Below, piece after piece: positions 7,336 through 13,449 of a stretch of 14,365 nucleotides of DNA. Position 1 is the first letter of the stretch; the number at the start of each line of letters is the position of its first letter. The translations under genes and the position numbers were made by a program. Below the pieces are notes generated by a model, which searched no databases, was not told the DNA's origin, and was given only the letters and a program-made list of their open reading frames with translations. This stretch comes from Synergistes sp. (GTDB taxonomy: Bacteria; Synergistota; Synergistia; Synergistales; Synergistaceae). Where the stretch lies: contig JAEEYY010000066.1 of NCBI GenBank assembly GCA_016288355.1, positions 1 to 14,365 of the forward strand, in the 5' to 3' direction.

Positions 7336-9621
7336 GTGCCTGCAAAGAAAACAGCAGAAAATGACGGCGCAAAGACTAAAATAAAGAGCACTGAAAAGGG
7401 CACGCAGAGTAAGAAGCGAGCCTCAGAAACTGCGAAACAGAAGAGTACTTCGGCAAAAGTATCGGATTCTGTTTCCAAAGCTGCCGCTGTTAAAAAGAAC
7501 GTGCAGAATACAAAAAAAAGCTCCTCTCAAAAAGTATCTGCTGTGAAAAAAAGCAGATCCGGCCAGAGCAAATCCGCAGCCGCGTTTGCCGCTTACAGCG
7601 GGAAGACGCTGGTGGTGGTCGAATCTCCGGCAAAAGCCAGGACCCTTGAAAAAATACTGGGCTCCAAATACAGAGTGCTTGCAAGCGCGGGACATGTGCT
7701 CGATCTTCCCAAGGGCCGTCTTGCTATAGACATTGAGCACGATTTTGAGCCGGAATATATACAGGTAAGAGGCAAAGCAGATCTGATAAAGACATTAAAA
7801 GGAGCGTCTGCCGCAAGCGCTCAGACGATACTCGCGTCCGACCCCGACCGTGAAGGGGAGGCAATAGCATGGCACCTTGCAGGTCTCCTCGGCTTAGAGA
7901 AGGACAGCCGCTGCCGCATCAGGATGCATGAGATAACAGAACGCGGCGTAAAGAGCGCTATCGCAGAACCCGACACTATAAACGAAAAGCTCGTTGACGC
8001 ACAGCAGGCAAGGAGGGTCCTTGACCGTCTCGTAGGTTATGAACTCAGCCCGCTGCTCTGGTACAAGGTGCAAAGAGGTCTTTCCGCGGGGCGCGTTCAG
8101 TCGGTCGCGCTGCGCATCGTCTGCGAACGGGAAGATGAGATAGAGCGCTTTATACCTGAGGAATACTGGCTGGTCGACGTTTCGGCCTCAGCCAGCGGCG
8201 ACAGGAATTACAAGCTGCGCGTTGAGAAATACAAGAACAAGCCGCTCACGCTGTCAAACGAAAAAGAAGCCAGTAAAGCAGAAGAGGAGATAAGGGCCGG
8301 AAGACTCATCGTAGATGAATTTTCTACAAAGGAAAACGCCAAGGAGCCCAACGCGCCTTTCCGGACCAGCACGCTGCAGCAGGAAGCGTCCCGTCGCCTC
8401 GGCTTTGCGCCTAAACGCACTATGCGCATAGCGCAGAGCCTGTATGAAGGAATAGATATACCCGGACGCGGCCCGACCGGGCTTATCACCTATATGCGCA
8501 CCGACAGCCTGAGGCTTGCGCCTGAAGCTGTCGCAGCGTCGCGCTCATTTATCACTTCTTCCTTCGGAAAAGAATATCTGCCGGCAAAGCCCAAAGTTTA
8601 TTCCCCCAAAGGACGCGCTCAGGACGCGCATGAGGCTATCCGCGCTACTGACGCGTATCTTACGCCGGAATCGATAAAGGAATATCTTTCGCAGGAGCAG
8701 TACCGCCTTTACGAGCTCATTTGGAGCCGTTTCATCGCTTCCCAGATGTCAGATGCAAGAATTGCAAGGACAAACCTGATTTGTTCTTCGGCGGGCTATC
8801 AGATGAAGCAAAGCGGAGTGGCGGTAACATTTGACGGCTGGGGCAGGGTTTACCCGCTCGGTATAAAGGACGTCACGATGGCCCCGGCAAAAGAAGGCGA
8901 AGGGCTGTCGGTCACAGATATAACAAAAGAACAGAAATTCACTCAGCCGCAGCCGCGCTACACGGAGGCGGGGCTTGTAAAGATCCTTGAAGAAAAAGGC
9001 ATAGGCCGTCCCTCCACATATGCTACGATAATAGACACTCTTTCGCTCAGGGGCTACGTTGAGCACAGCGAGGACGACAAGCGCCTCATGCCTACAAAAT
9101 TAGGGCGGCTCGTAAACAGTTTCCTTGTAAGATATTTTTCAGCGATAATAAATGAAAGCTTCACAGCTGATATGGAAAAAGAACTTGATCAGGTCGAAGC
9201 CGGAGAGGTCGACTGGAAAAAACTGGTGTCCGGCTTCTGGGGAAGCTTCAAGCCGGAAGTGGACAATGTATCGGCAAATGCGGAAAGCATGAGGCCCGAG
9301 CCTGAGAAAACGGGCGAAAAATGTCCCGAATGCGGCAGGGAGCTTGTGATAAAACGCGGACGATTCGGAGAGTTCATAGCCTGTTCCGGTTATCCGGAAT
9401 GCCATTATACAAGAAAGATAGTCAGGACCACCGGCATAAAATGTCCTAAATGCGGCCAGGGCGAACTCGTGCGCCGCAAAGCGGCAAAGGGCAAAATGAC
9501 CGGACGCTTTTTCTACGGCTGCACACGCTATCCGGAATGCGATTATGTCTCCTGGAAAAAGCCGGCAAAAACAGGAACTGCCTCTGAAGAACTGCAGGAT
9601 ACATATGATAAAGACATGTGA
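7336..9621 (+). CDS. topA: DNA topoisomerase I (type IA) with a lysine-rich N-terminal tail
   Basis: Relaxes negative supercoils by cutting one strand through a 5'-phosphotyrosine. The Toprim domain begins at about residue 89 with Glu96 (VVVESPAKA) and contains Asp169 and Asp171 (DPDREGEAIAW). The active-site tyrosine is Tyr386 in ITYMRTDS. Two C-terminal zinc ribbons begin at Cys663 (CPECG...CSGYPEC) and Cys703 (CPKCG...CTRYPEC). Residues 1-85 are extra: about 20 Lys against only 5 acidic residues, rich in Ser, Ala and Thr, and clearly disordered; most TopA proteins start a few residues before the Toprim strand. The GTG at 7336 has AGGGGTG 8 bases upstream. No other start with a good ribosome site precedes the Toprim strand, so the tail looks real. 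It starts 18 bases after dprA and ends overlapping trmFO by 17 bases. Confidence 0.96.
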   Translation: MPAKKTAENDGAKTKIKSTEKGTQSKKRASETAKQKSTSAKVSDSVSKAAAVKKNVQNTKKSSSQKVSAVKKSRSGQSKSAAAFAAYSGKTLVVVESPAKARTLEKILGSKYRVLASAGHVLDLPKGRLAIDIEHDFEPEYIQVRGKADLIKTLKGASAASAQTILASDPDREGEAIAWHLAGLLGLEKDSRCRIRMHEITERGVKSAIAEPDTINEKLVDAQQARRVLDRLVGYELSPLLWYKVQRGLSAGRVQSVALRIVCEREDEIERFIPEEYWLVDVSASASGDRNYKLRVEKYKNKPLTLSNEKEASKAEEEIRAGRLIVDEFSTKENAKEPNAPFRTSTLQQEASRRLGFAPKRTMRIAQSLYEGIDIPGRGPTGLITYMRTDSLRLAPEAVAASRSFITSSFGKEYLPAKPKVYSPKGRAQDAHEAIRATDAYLTPESIKEYLSQEQYRLYELIWSRFIASQMSDARIARTNLICSSAGYQMKQSGVAVTFDGWGRVYPLGIKDVTMAPAKEGEGLSVTDITKEQKFTQPQPRYTEAGLVKILEEKGIGRPSTYATIIDTLSLRGYVEHSEDDKRLMPTKLGRLVNSFLVRYFSAIINESFTADMEKELDQVEAGEVDWKKLVSGFWGSFKPEVDNVSANAESMRPEPEKTGEKCPECGRELVIKRGRFGEFIACSGYPECHYTRKIVRTTGIKCPKCGQGELVRRKAAKGKMTGRFFYGCTRYPECDYVSWKKPAKTGTASEELQDTYDKDM

Positions 9622-10948
9622 TGAGGTTATCGTGGCCGGAGGAGGCCTTGCCGGTTCCGAGGCGGCATGGCAGCTCGCAGAGAGGGGAGTCCGCGTACTG
9701 CTGTACGAAATGCGTCCGCGGCGCATGACGCCGGCGCATGAAACAAACCTTCTGGCAGAGCTGGTCTGCAGCAACTCTTTAGGCGGCGAAAAGACAACGA
9801 CCCCTGCGGGGATCCTTAAAGCAGAGCTGTCGCGGATGGACAGCCTGATAATGGAGTGCGCCTTTAAAGCACGGGTGCCTGCCGGCAACGCCCTTGCAGT
9901 TGACAGGACCGTATTTGCACGCCTTGTTGACGGCGCGGTCTCCGGGCATCCGAACATCAGAGTGATCCGCGAAGAGCTGACCGCCATTCCGCGCGAGCCG
10001 GCAATAATAGCCACAGGCCCTCTTACAAGTGAAGCCATGGCCGCTGCGATAGCCGGGCTCACGGGTGAAGGTTTTTTATACTTTTACGACGCGGTAGCTC
10101 CGATAGTGGACATATCTACGGTGGATATGTCAAAGGCTTTCCGCGCGAACCGTTACGGAACTGAAGGCGACTACATCAACTGCCCGATGAACGAAGAGGA
10201 ATACAAAGTATTCTGGCAGGAACTGGTAAGCGCGGAGACTGCGCCGCGTCATGAGTTCGAAGAAGAGCAGACAAAGCATTTCGAAGGCTGCCTGCCTATA
10301 GAGGTGATAGCCAAACGCGGCGAACAGACTCTGCTTTACGGTCCGCTCAGACCGGTGGGCTTCAGAGCCGCCTGCGGCGGCAGCGAGCCATGTGCTGTTG
10401 TCCAGCTCCGTCAGGACAACACCGAAAAGACTCTCTATAACATGGTGGGATTTCAGACAAACCTGAAGTGGGGGGAGCAGGAGCGTGTATTCCGCCTCAT
10501 CCCGGCGCTCTCCAAAGCAGAATTTGTACGTAAAGGCGTAATGCACAGGAACCTTTTTGTCTGCGCGCCGGCAGTGCTGGACGAAAAACTGCGTTTCAGA
10601 GGGCATGACGCGCTTTACATAGCAGGGCAGGCCTCCGGAGTAGAGGGCTATATGGAAAGCACTGCGACCGGTCTTGCCGCGGCGCTCTTCGCATATGCGG
10701 GCATAGCCGGCCTTCCGGATTTTTCATTTCCGCGGGAAACGGCACTCGGCTCTCTGATCAATTACCTGCAGACCGCGATGCCGAAAAGTTTCCAGCCGAT
10801 GAATGTCAACCTCGGCATCTTTCCGAAGCTCTCCTGCAGGAAGCTGTGGAAGCGCACAGAGCGCTGCGAGGCATATGCGGCGCGTTCTGCTGAGGCTATG
10901 GAACAGTTCATAATAAATAATAAACCGCTCTTTCAGAAGCGTTCTTGA
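9605..10948 (+). CDS. trmFO: tRNA uracil-54 C5-methyltransferase, folate/FAD-dependent
   Basis: Makes ribothymidine at position 54 in the T-loop of tRNA using methylenetetrahydrofolate and reduced FAD, the route used by most Firmicutes and several other phyla instead of TrmA. The 447 residues fit. The FAD-binding AGGGLAGSEAA sits at 11-21. The two cysteines known from B. subtilis (Cys53 and Cys226) correspond to Cys55 in AELVCSNSLGG and Cys229 in FEGCLPIEVIAKRG. The frame opens earlier (9545), but the ATG at 9605 puts the dinucleotide fold at the expected distance and has AGGA 5 bases upstream; the extra 20 residues would overlap the topA zinc-ribbon end. The topA-trmFO-xerC order is the Bacillus order. 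After its stop begins the largest gap in the window. Confidence 0.95.
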   Translation: MIKTCDEVIVAGGGLAGSEAAWQLAERGVRVLLYEMRPRRMTPAHETNLLAELVCSNSLGGEKTTTPAGILKAELSRMDSLIMECAFKARVPAGNALAVDRTVFARLVDGAVSGHPNIRVIREELTAIPREPAIIATGPLTSEAMAAAIAGLTGEGFLYFYDAVAPIVDISTVDMSKAFRANRYGTEGDYINCPMNEEEYKVFWQELVSAETAPRHEFEEEQTKHFEGCLPIEVIAKRGEQTLLYGPLRPVGFRAACGGSEPCAVVQLRQDNTEKTLYNMVGFQTNLKWGEQERVFRLIPALSKAEFVRKGVMHRNLFVCAPAVLDEKLRFRGHDALYIAGQASGVEGYMESTATGLAAALFAYAGIAGLPDFSFPRETALGSLINYLQTAMPKSFQPMNVNLGIFPKLSCRKLWKRTERCEAYAARSAEAMEQFIINNKPLFQKRS

Positions 10949-11002
10949 GTCTTTACAGCGGCAGCAAAACAGGGCCTGAATGCCGCAGGGCATCTGCATA
11001 AC

Positions 11003-11018
11003 TGCGGGATATCCCGCA
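11003..11018. repeat. Perfect 16-base palindrome in the trmFO-xer gap
   Basis: TGCGGGATATCCCGCA equals its own reverse complement. It lies about 150 bases before the xer ATG and about 100 bases before the CodY-box/promoter group. It has no T-run, so it is more likely a dimeric protein site than a terminator. Nearby partly overlapping inverted repeats (GCGGCA 10958-10963 with TGCCGC 10981-10986; CCGCAG 10983-10988 with CTGCGG 11002-11007) would be mutually exclusive RNA stems if the region is transcribed from the upstream operon. Confidence 0.45.
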
Positions 11019-11102
11019 TCATCGATCTGATTATTCGGTCGTAATATTCAGAACCAAATCAGTATAATTGTGCAAATTATATATATTGTATAGTTACTTG
11101 TG

Positions 11103-11117
11103 AATTTTCTTAAAATT
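11103..11117. promoter_or_regulatory. CodY operator (CodY box) upstream of xer-codY
   Basis: AATTTTCTTAAAATT matches the published CodY consensus AATTTTCWGAAAATT at 14 of 15 positions; only the G at position 9 differs. It ends 4 bases before the -35 of the xer-codY promoter. CodY itself is encoded in the same operon and its DNA-binding domain is nearly unchanged from Bacillus. Autoregulation is the natural reading; whether it represses or activates cannot be read from position alone. Confidence 0.7.
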
Positions 11118-11121
11118 GTAC

Positions 11122-11149
11122 TTGATATTTGCAATATTCCTGCTACAAT
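11122..11149 (+). promoter_or_regulatory. Strong extended -10 promoter of the xer-codY operon
   Basis: TTGATA (5/6) at 11122-11127 and TACAAT (5/6) at 11144-11149 are spaced 16 bases, with TG at the extended -10 position (TGC before TACAAT). A start 7-8 bases after the -10 falls on the A of the ATG at 11157, which would give a leaderless message. The region upstream (11040-11117) is strongly AT-rich and could act as an UP element. Confidence 0.65.
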
Positions 11150-11156
11150 ACCGCTC

Positions 11157-12059
11157 ATGAAAGAGATAAAAGAAGATATCTCAGAGAACATAGAGAAATA
11201 TATAAGTTATCTTGAGTCGCAGGGAAAGTCGAAACACACTTCCCTTAACTATGAGATAGATCTGAGGCATTTCAGAGACTATCTCATCAACCAGGAAATA
11301 GTGAACGTGCGCGATATCGACACACGTGCCATAAGGATATTCCTGAGCAGTATTCTTGGCATAGGCGAAGCAAAAACATCTGCCGCAAGGAGGCTTTCGG
11401 CGGTACGCGGCTTTACCGCGTGGCTTTTTGCGGGAGGCAGTACCCTGACGGATCCATCTCTGGGGTTAAAAGGCCCGAAGAAAAGCGAACCCCTTCCGCG
11501 CGCTCTCTCTTATGAGCAGACAATGAAGCTGATAGACGAAGGTTTTGACAAAAACTCCAAAACTTTCATGAGGGACAGGCTGCTTGTGGAAATGATGTAC
11601 GGCTCCGGGCTGCGCGTATCAGAAGTAATAGGACTTGACTGGAATAAAGTCGAGCTGGGCGAACGTATGCTGCGCATAACAGGCAAGGGGGCAAAAGAGC
11701 GTCTTGTTCCTTTCGGAGTTCCGCAGCAGAAGCATCTTGAGGAATGGAAAGATATAACCTGCACGGATGCGGATTCACCTGTTTTTACATCCGTCAGCCG
11801 TAATAAGGAACGCCTCACCGTACGCACGGTAGACAGAGTAGTGCTGAGGGCGGCCGCACGCGCCGGGCTTCACGGGGTAACGCCGCATACACTGCGTCAC
11901 TGCTGCGCCACGCATATGCTTGAAAGAGGCGCGCCTTTGAAATTCGTTCAGGAGATGCTCGGTCATGAAAGCATAGCGGCGACACAGCGATATCTTTCGA
12001 TAACGAACGAGCAGATAAAAAGAAGCTATATAATGGCGCATCCCGCCGCACAGGAATAA
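11157..12059 (+). CDS. xerC: Tyrosine recombinase of the XerC/XerD (CodV) type
   Basis: Site-specific recombinase that, with a partner, resolves chromosome dimers at dif during division. It has 300 residues, the usual Xer length: a SAM-like N-terminal DNA-binding domain (about 5-95) and a catalytic domain with the full set Arg153 (GLRVSE), Lys177 (GKGAKER), His244 and Arg247 (TPHTLRH), His270 (LGHES) and nucleophile Tyr279 (QRYLSI). The open frame extends to a GTG at 11100, but that would translate the CodY box and promoter and has no ribosome site. The ATG at 11157 has no Shine-Dalgarno either, but sits at the predicted transcription start. I assign xerC from its place between trmFO and codY as in Bacillus; XerD cannot be excluded without comparison. 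The hslV and hslU genes that follow in Bacillus are missing. Confidence 0.88.
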   Translation: MKEIKEDISENIEKYISYLESQGKSKHTSLNYEIDLRHFRDYLINQEIVNVRDIDTRAIRIFLSSILGIGEAKTSAARRLSAVRGFTAWLFAGGSTLTDPSLGLKGPKKSEPLPRALSYEQTMKLIDEGFDKNSKTFMRDRLLVEMMYGSGLRVSEVIGLDWNKVELGERMLRITGKGAKERLVPFGVPQQKHLEEWKDITCTDADSPVFTSVSRNKERLTVRTVDRVVLRAAARAGLHGVTPHTLRHCCATHMLERGAPLKFVQEMLGHESIAATQRYLSITNEQIKRSYIMAHPAAQE

Positions 12060-12077
12060 AAAGGGCAAAGACCCTTT
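12060..12077 (+). other. Small hairpin between xer and codY
   Basis: AAAGGG and CCCTTT pair around a 6-base loop just after the xer stop codon, 50 bases before the codY ATG. The tract after it (CTC) is not a T-run, so full termination is unlikely; partial attenuation or an RNA-processing site is possible. Confidence 0.3.
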
Positions 12078-12111
12078 CTCATGAATAAAGGACGAAAGAT
12101 AAGCAGATGTC

Positions 12112-12117
12112 AGGAGG
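12112..12117 (+). promoter_or_regulatory. Ribosome binding site deciding the codY start
   Basis: AGGAGG is a perfect Shine-Dalgarno core 10 bases before the ATG at 12128. It lies downstream of the earlier in-frame ATG (12107), so it favours 12128 over that one. Confidence 0.7.
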
Positions 12118-12127
12118 TTTTAGCGAT

Positions 12128-12961
12128 ATGGAAACACCCAGGGAACTTATCGAGAACAGGCCAAAGATAGTCGACCAGGCTGCAATGCAGGACCTGCTTG
12201 AAAAAACAAGGGTAGTACGCCGCGTTCTCCAGACCAGAAGAGATATTATGACGCCTGATTATACGAAAATTGCGCGCCTTATGTCAGACCTTTCTGCTTC
12301 CAATGTTTACCTGATAAATAAAGAAGGAAAGATTCTGGGCTACGCATGGATAAGCGAATATGACTGTACGATAATGTCCGATATACTGATCAGCGGTTCG
12401 ATGCCGCCGCAGTACTCGGAAAAGGTCAACCAGTTCCACGAATCGGTGCTGAACCACACCGACCACGGGCTTTGCGCCTATGCGGACCAGCCGTGCGCCT
12501 ATTCTGACAAGCACGTTCTGATAGTGCCGATAGACGGCGGCGGAGAGAGACTCGGCACCCTGATACTTGCACGCTTCGGCTGTGAATTCGACACCAGGGA
12601 TCTTGTGCTGGCCGAATACCTGTCAACTGTGGTAGGACTTGAGCTGCTGAACGACAGGGGCAAGTCGATCGAAGAGCGCGGCAGGGAGCGGCTCGTGATG
12701 CAGATGGCAATGCGCGCGCTCTCATACTCCGAAGTCGAATCGGTGCGTCATATAATAAAGGACCTGGGCGGCATGGAGGGCGTCGTGATAGCCAGCAAAG
12801 TGGCAGACCGTGTGGGTGTGACAAGAAGCGTAATTGTAAATGCTTTAAGAAAGTTAGGCAGTGCTGGTATAATAGAAAGCAGAAGCCTGGGCATGAAGGG
12901 AACTTATATCAAAGTACTCAGCCCTCTGTTCCTTGAAGAGCTTTCGATAACAGAAAAGTAG
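12128..12961 (+). CDS. codY: GTP- and amino-acid-sensing global transcriptional regulator CodY
   Basis: Dimeric DNA-binding protein that in Firmicutes links GTP and branched-chain amino-acid levels to hundreds of nutrition and stationary-phase genes. The 277 residues hold a GAF domain (about 23-175), with GGGERLGTLIL and LAEY...TVVG as in Bacillus, a linker helix and a winged helix-turn-helix (about 217-265). The latter carries ASKVADRVGVTRSVIVNALR and SRSLGMKGTYIKVL, nearly identical to B. subtilis from memory. Ungapped alignment of the ligand loop places Ile82 where B. subtilis has Arg61, which binds the amino-acid carboxylate; Met83, Pro93 and Tyr96 match Met62, Pro72 and Tyr75, while Ile86 and Met92 replace Met65 and Phe71. 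About 19 residues precede the Bacillus-type start; the in-frame ATG at 12185 would remove them but has only a weak ribosome site. It follows xer by 68 bases; cheY follows by 19. Confidence 0.95.
   Translation: METPRELIENRPKIVDQAAMQDLLEKTRVVRRVLQTRRDIMTPDYTKIARLMSDLSASNVYLINKEGKILGYAWISEYDCTIMSDILISGSMPPQYSEKVNQFHESVLNHTDHGLCAYADQPCAYSDKHVLIVPIDGGGERLGTLILARFGCEFDTRDLVLAEYLSTVVGLELLNDRGKSIEERGRERLVMQMAMRALSYSEVESVRHIIKDLGGMEGVVIASKVADRVGVTRSVIVNALRKLGSAGIIESRSLGMKGTYIKVLSPLFLEELSITEK
12845..12873 (+). promoter_or_regulatory. Extended -10 promoter inside codY, directed at cheY
   Basis: TTAAGA (4/6) at 12845-12850, a 17-base spacer and TATAAT (6/6) at 12868-12873 preceded by TGG form a strong promoter. 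The start would be near 12880, about 100 bases before the cheY ATG. It lies in the helix-turn-helix coding sequence; the codons there (TTA, TTA, AGT, GCT, GGT) are AT-richer than the window's usual choices. Confidence 0.5.
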
Positions 12962-12965
12962 CACG

Positions 12966-12972
12966 AAAGGAG
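12966..12972 (+). promoter_or_regulatory. Ribosome binding site deciding the cheY-like start
   Basis: AAAGGAG lies 8 bases before the ATG at 12981 and overlaps the alternative GTG at 12972, which it therefore rules out. Confidence 0.8.
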
Positions 12973-12980
12973 TGCCACAT

Positions 12981-13343
12981 ATGAAGAAAAAAGTGATCAT
13001 TGCTGAAGATTCTGTTTATATGCGTGCGCTGTTAAAGGAAATACTTATAAAAAACGGCTACGATGTTGTAGCGGAAGCCGAAAACGGGAGCAAGGCTGTA
13101 AGTTTGTACGATGAACTGGAGCCCGATGTTATAACTCTTGATATAACCATGCCCGAAAAAGACGGACTCTCTGCCTTGAAAGAAATCAAAAGCAGCCATC
13201 CTGAAGCAAGAGTGGTCATGGCCTGTACGATTAACCAGCAGACACAGGTCATAGAAGCGATACGCGCAGGAGCTTCCGATTTTTTTATAAAGCCGATGCA
13301 GTCTGAGCGCGTTCTTGAAGCAATAGAAAAAGCTCTCAAATAG
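12981..13343 (+). CDS. cheY: Stand-alone CheY-like response regulator receiver
   Basis: Single-domain receiver of 120 residues with no output domain. The acidic pair is Glu9-Asp10, the phosphoacceptor Asp54 (ITLDITMPEKDG), the aromatic switch position Phe101 and the conserved Lys104 in FFIKP. It closely resembles Thermotoga maritima CheY, which I recall as having CSAMGQQ...VIEAI.AGA.DF; here the same stretch reads ACTINQQ. This places Cys82 where nearly all receivers have the Ser/Thr that reads phosphorylation. It is probably a chemotaxis-type or other partner-binding regulator; no kinase or flagellar gene lies in the window. It follows codY by 19 bases and may also be expressed from the promoter inside codY. 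In Bacillus the genes after codY are flagellar, so the placement is suggestive. Confidence 0.88.
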   Translation: MKKKVIIAEDSVYMRALLKEILIKNGYDVVAEAENGSKAVSLYDELEPDVITLDITMPEKDGLSALKEIKSSHPEARVVMACTINQQTQVIEAIRAGASDFFIKPMQSERVLEAIEKALK

Positions 13344-13346
13344 GTA

Positions 13347-13374
13347 TTATTGTTGAGCAGAAATATGTTAGAAT
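13347..13374 (+). promoter_or_regulatory. Possible extended -10 promoter for the S1-DUF501 genes
   Basis: TGT-TAGAAT (extended -10, 5/6 match) at 13366-13374 lies in the AT-rich gap after cheY, with a weak TTATTG 16 bases upstream. The start would be about 70 bases before the S1 gene ATG. There is no terminator after cheY, so read-through is also possible. Confidence 0.4.
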
Positions 13375-13449
13375 ATTGAGAAGTTTGGTTTTAACGGTAC
13401 GAAAATAAATTCAGTTATTCAGAATATTGTTGGAGGTCGGAAGAGACAA

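Noticed and set aside
9545..9604. Earlier ATG for trmFO at 9545
   Set aside because: It would add 20 residues lying inside the topA zinc-ribbon coding end; the FAD-binding strand is correctly placed from 9605.
9139..10062. Long open frame on the minus strand across the topA-trmFO junction (307 codons)
   Set aside because: It is antisense to two well-identified genes, shows no family motif and no ribosome site; the codon pattern of the + genes leaves such shadows open.
11100..11156. GTG start at 11100 adding 19 residues to Xer
   Set aside because: No ribosome site, adds residues not typical of Xer proteins, and overlaps the CodY box and promoter.
12107..12127. ATG at 12107 as the codY start
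   Set aside because: The perfect AGGAGG lies after it, spaced for the ATG at 12128; only a weak purine tract precedes 12107.
13353..13374. TTGAGC as the -35 for the TAGAAT box
   Set aside because: Only 10 bases apart; kept the -10 as an extended -10 with a weak upstream hexamer instead.
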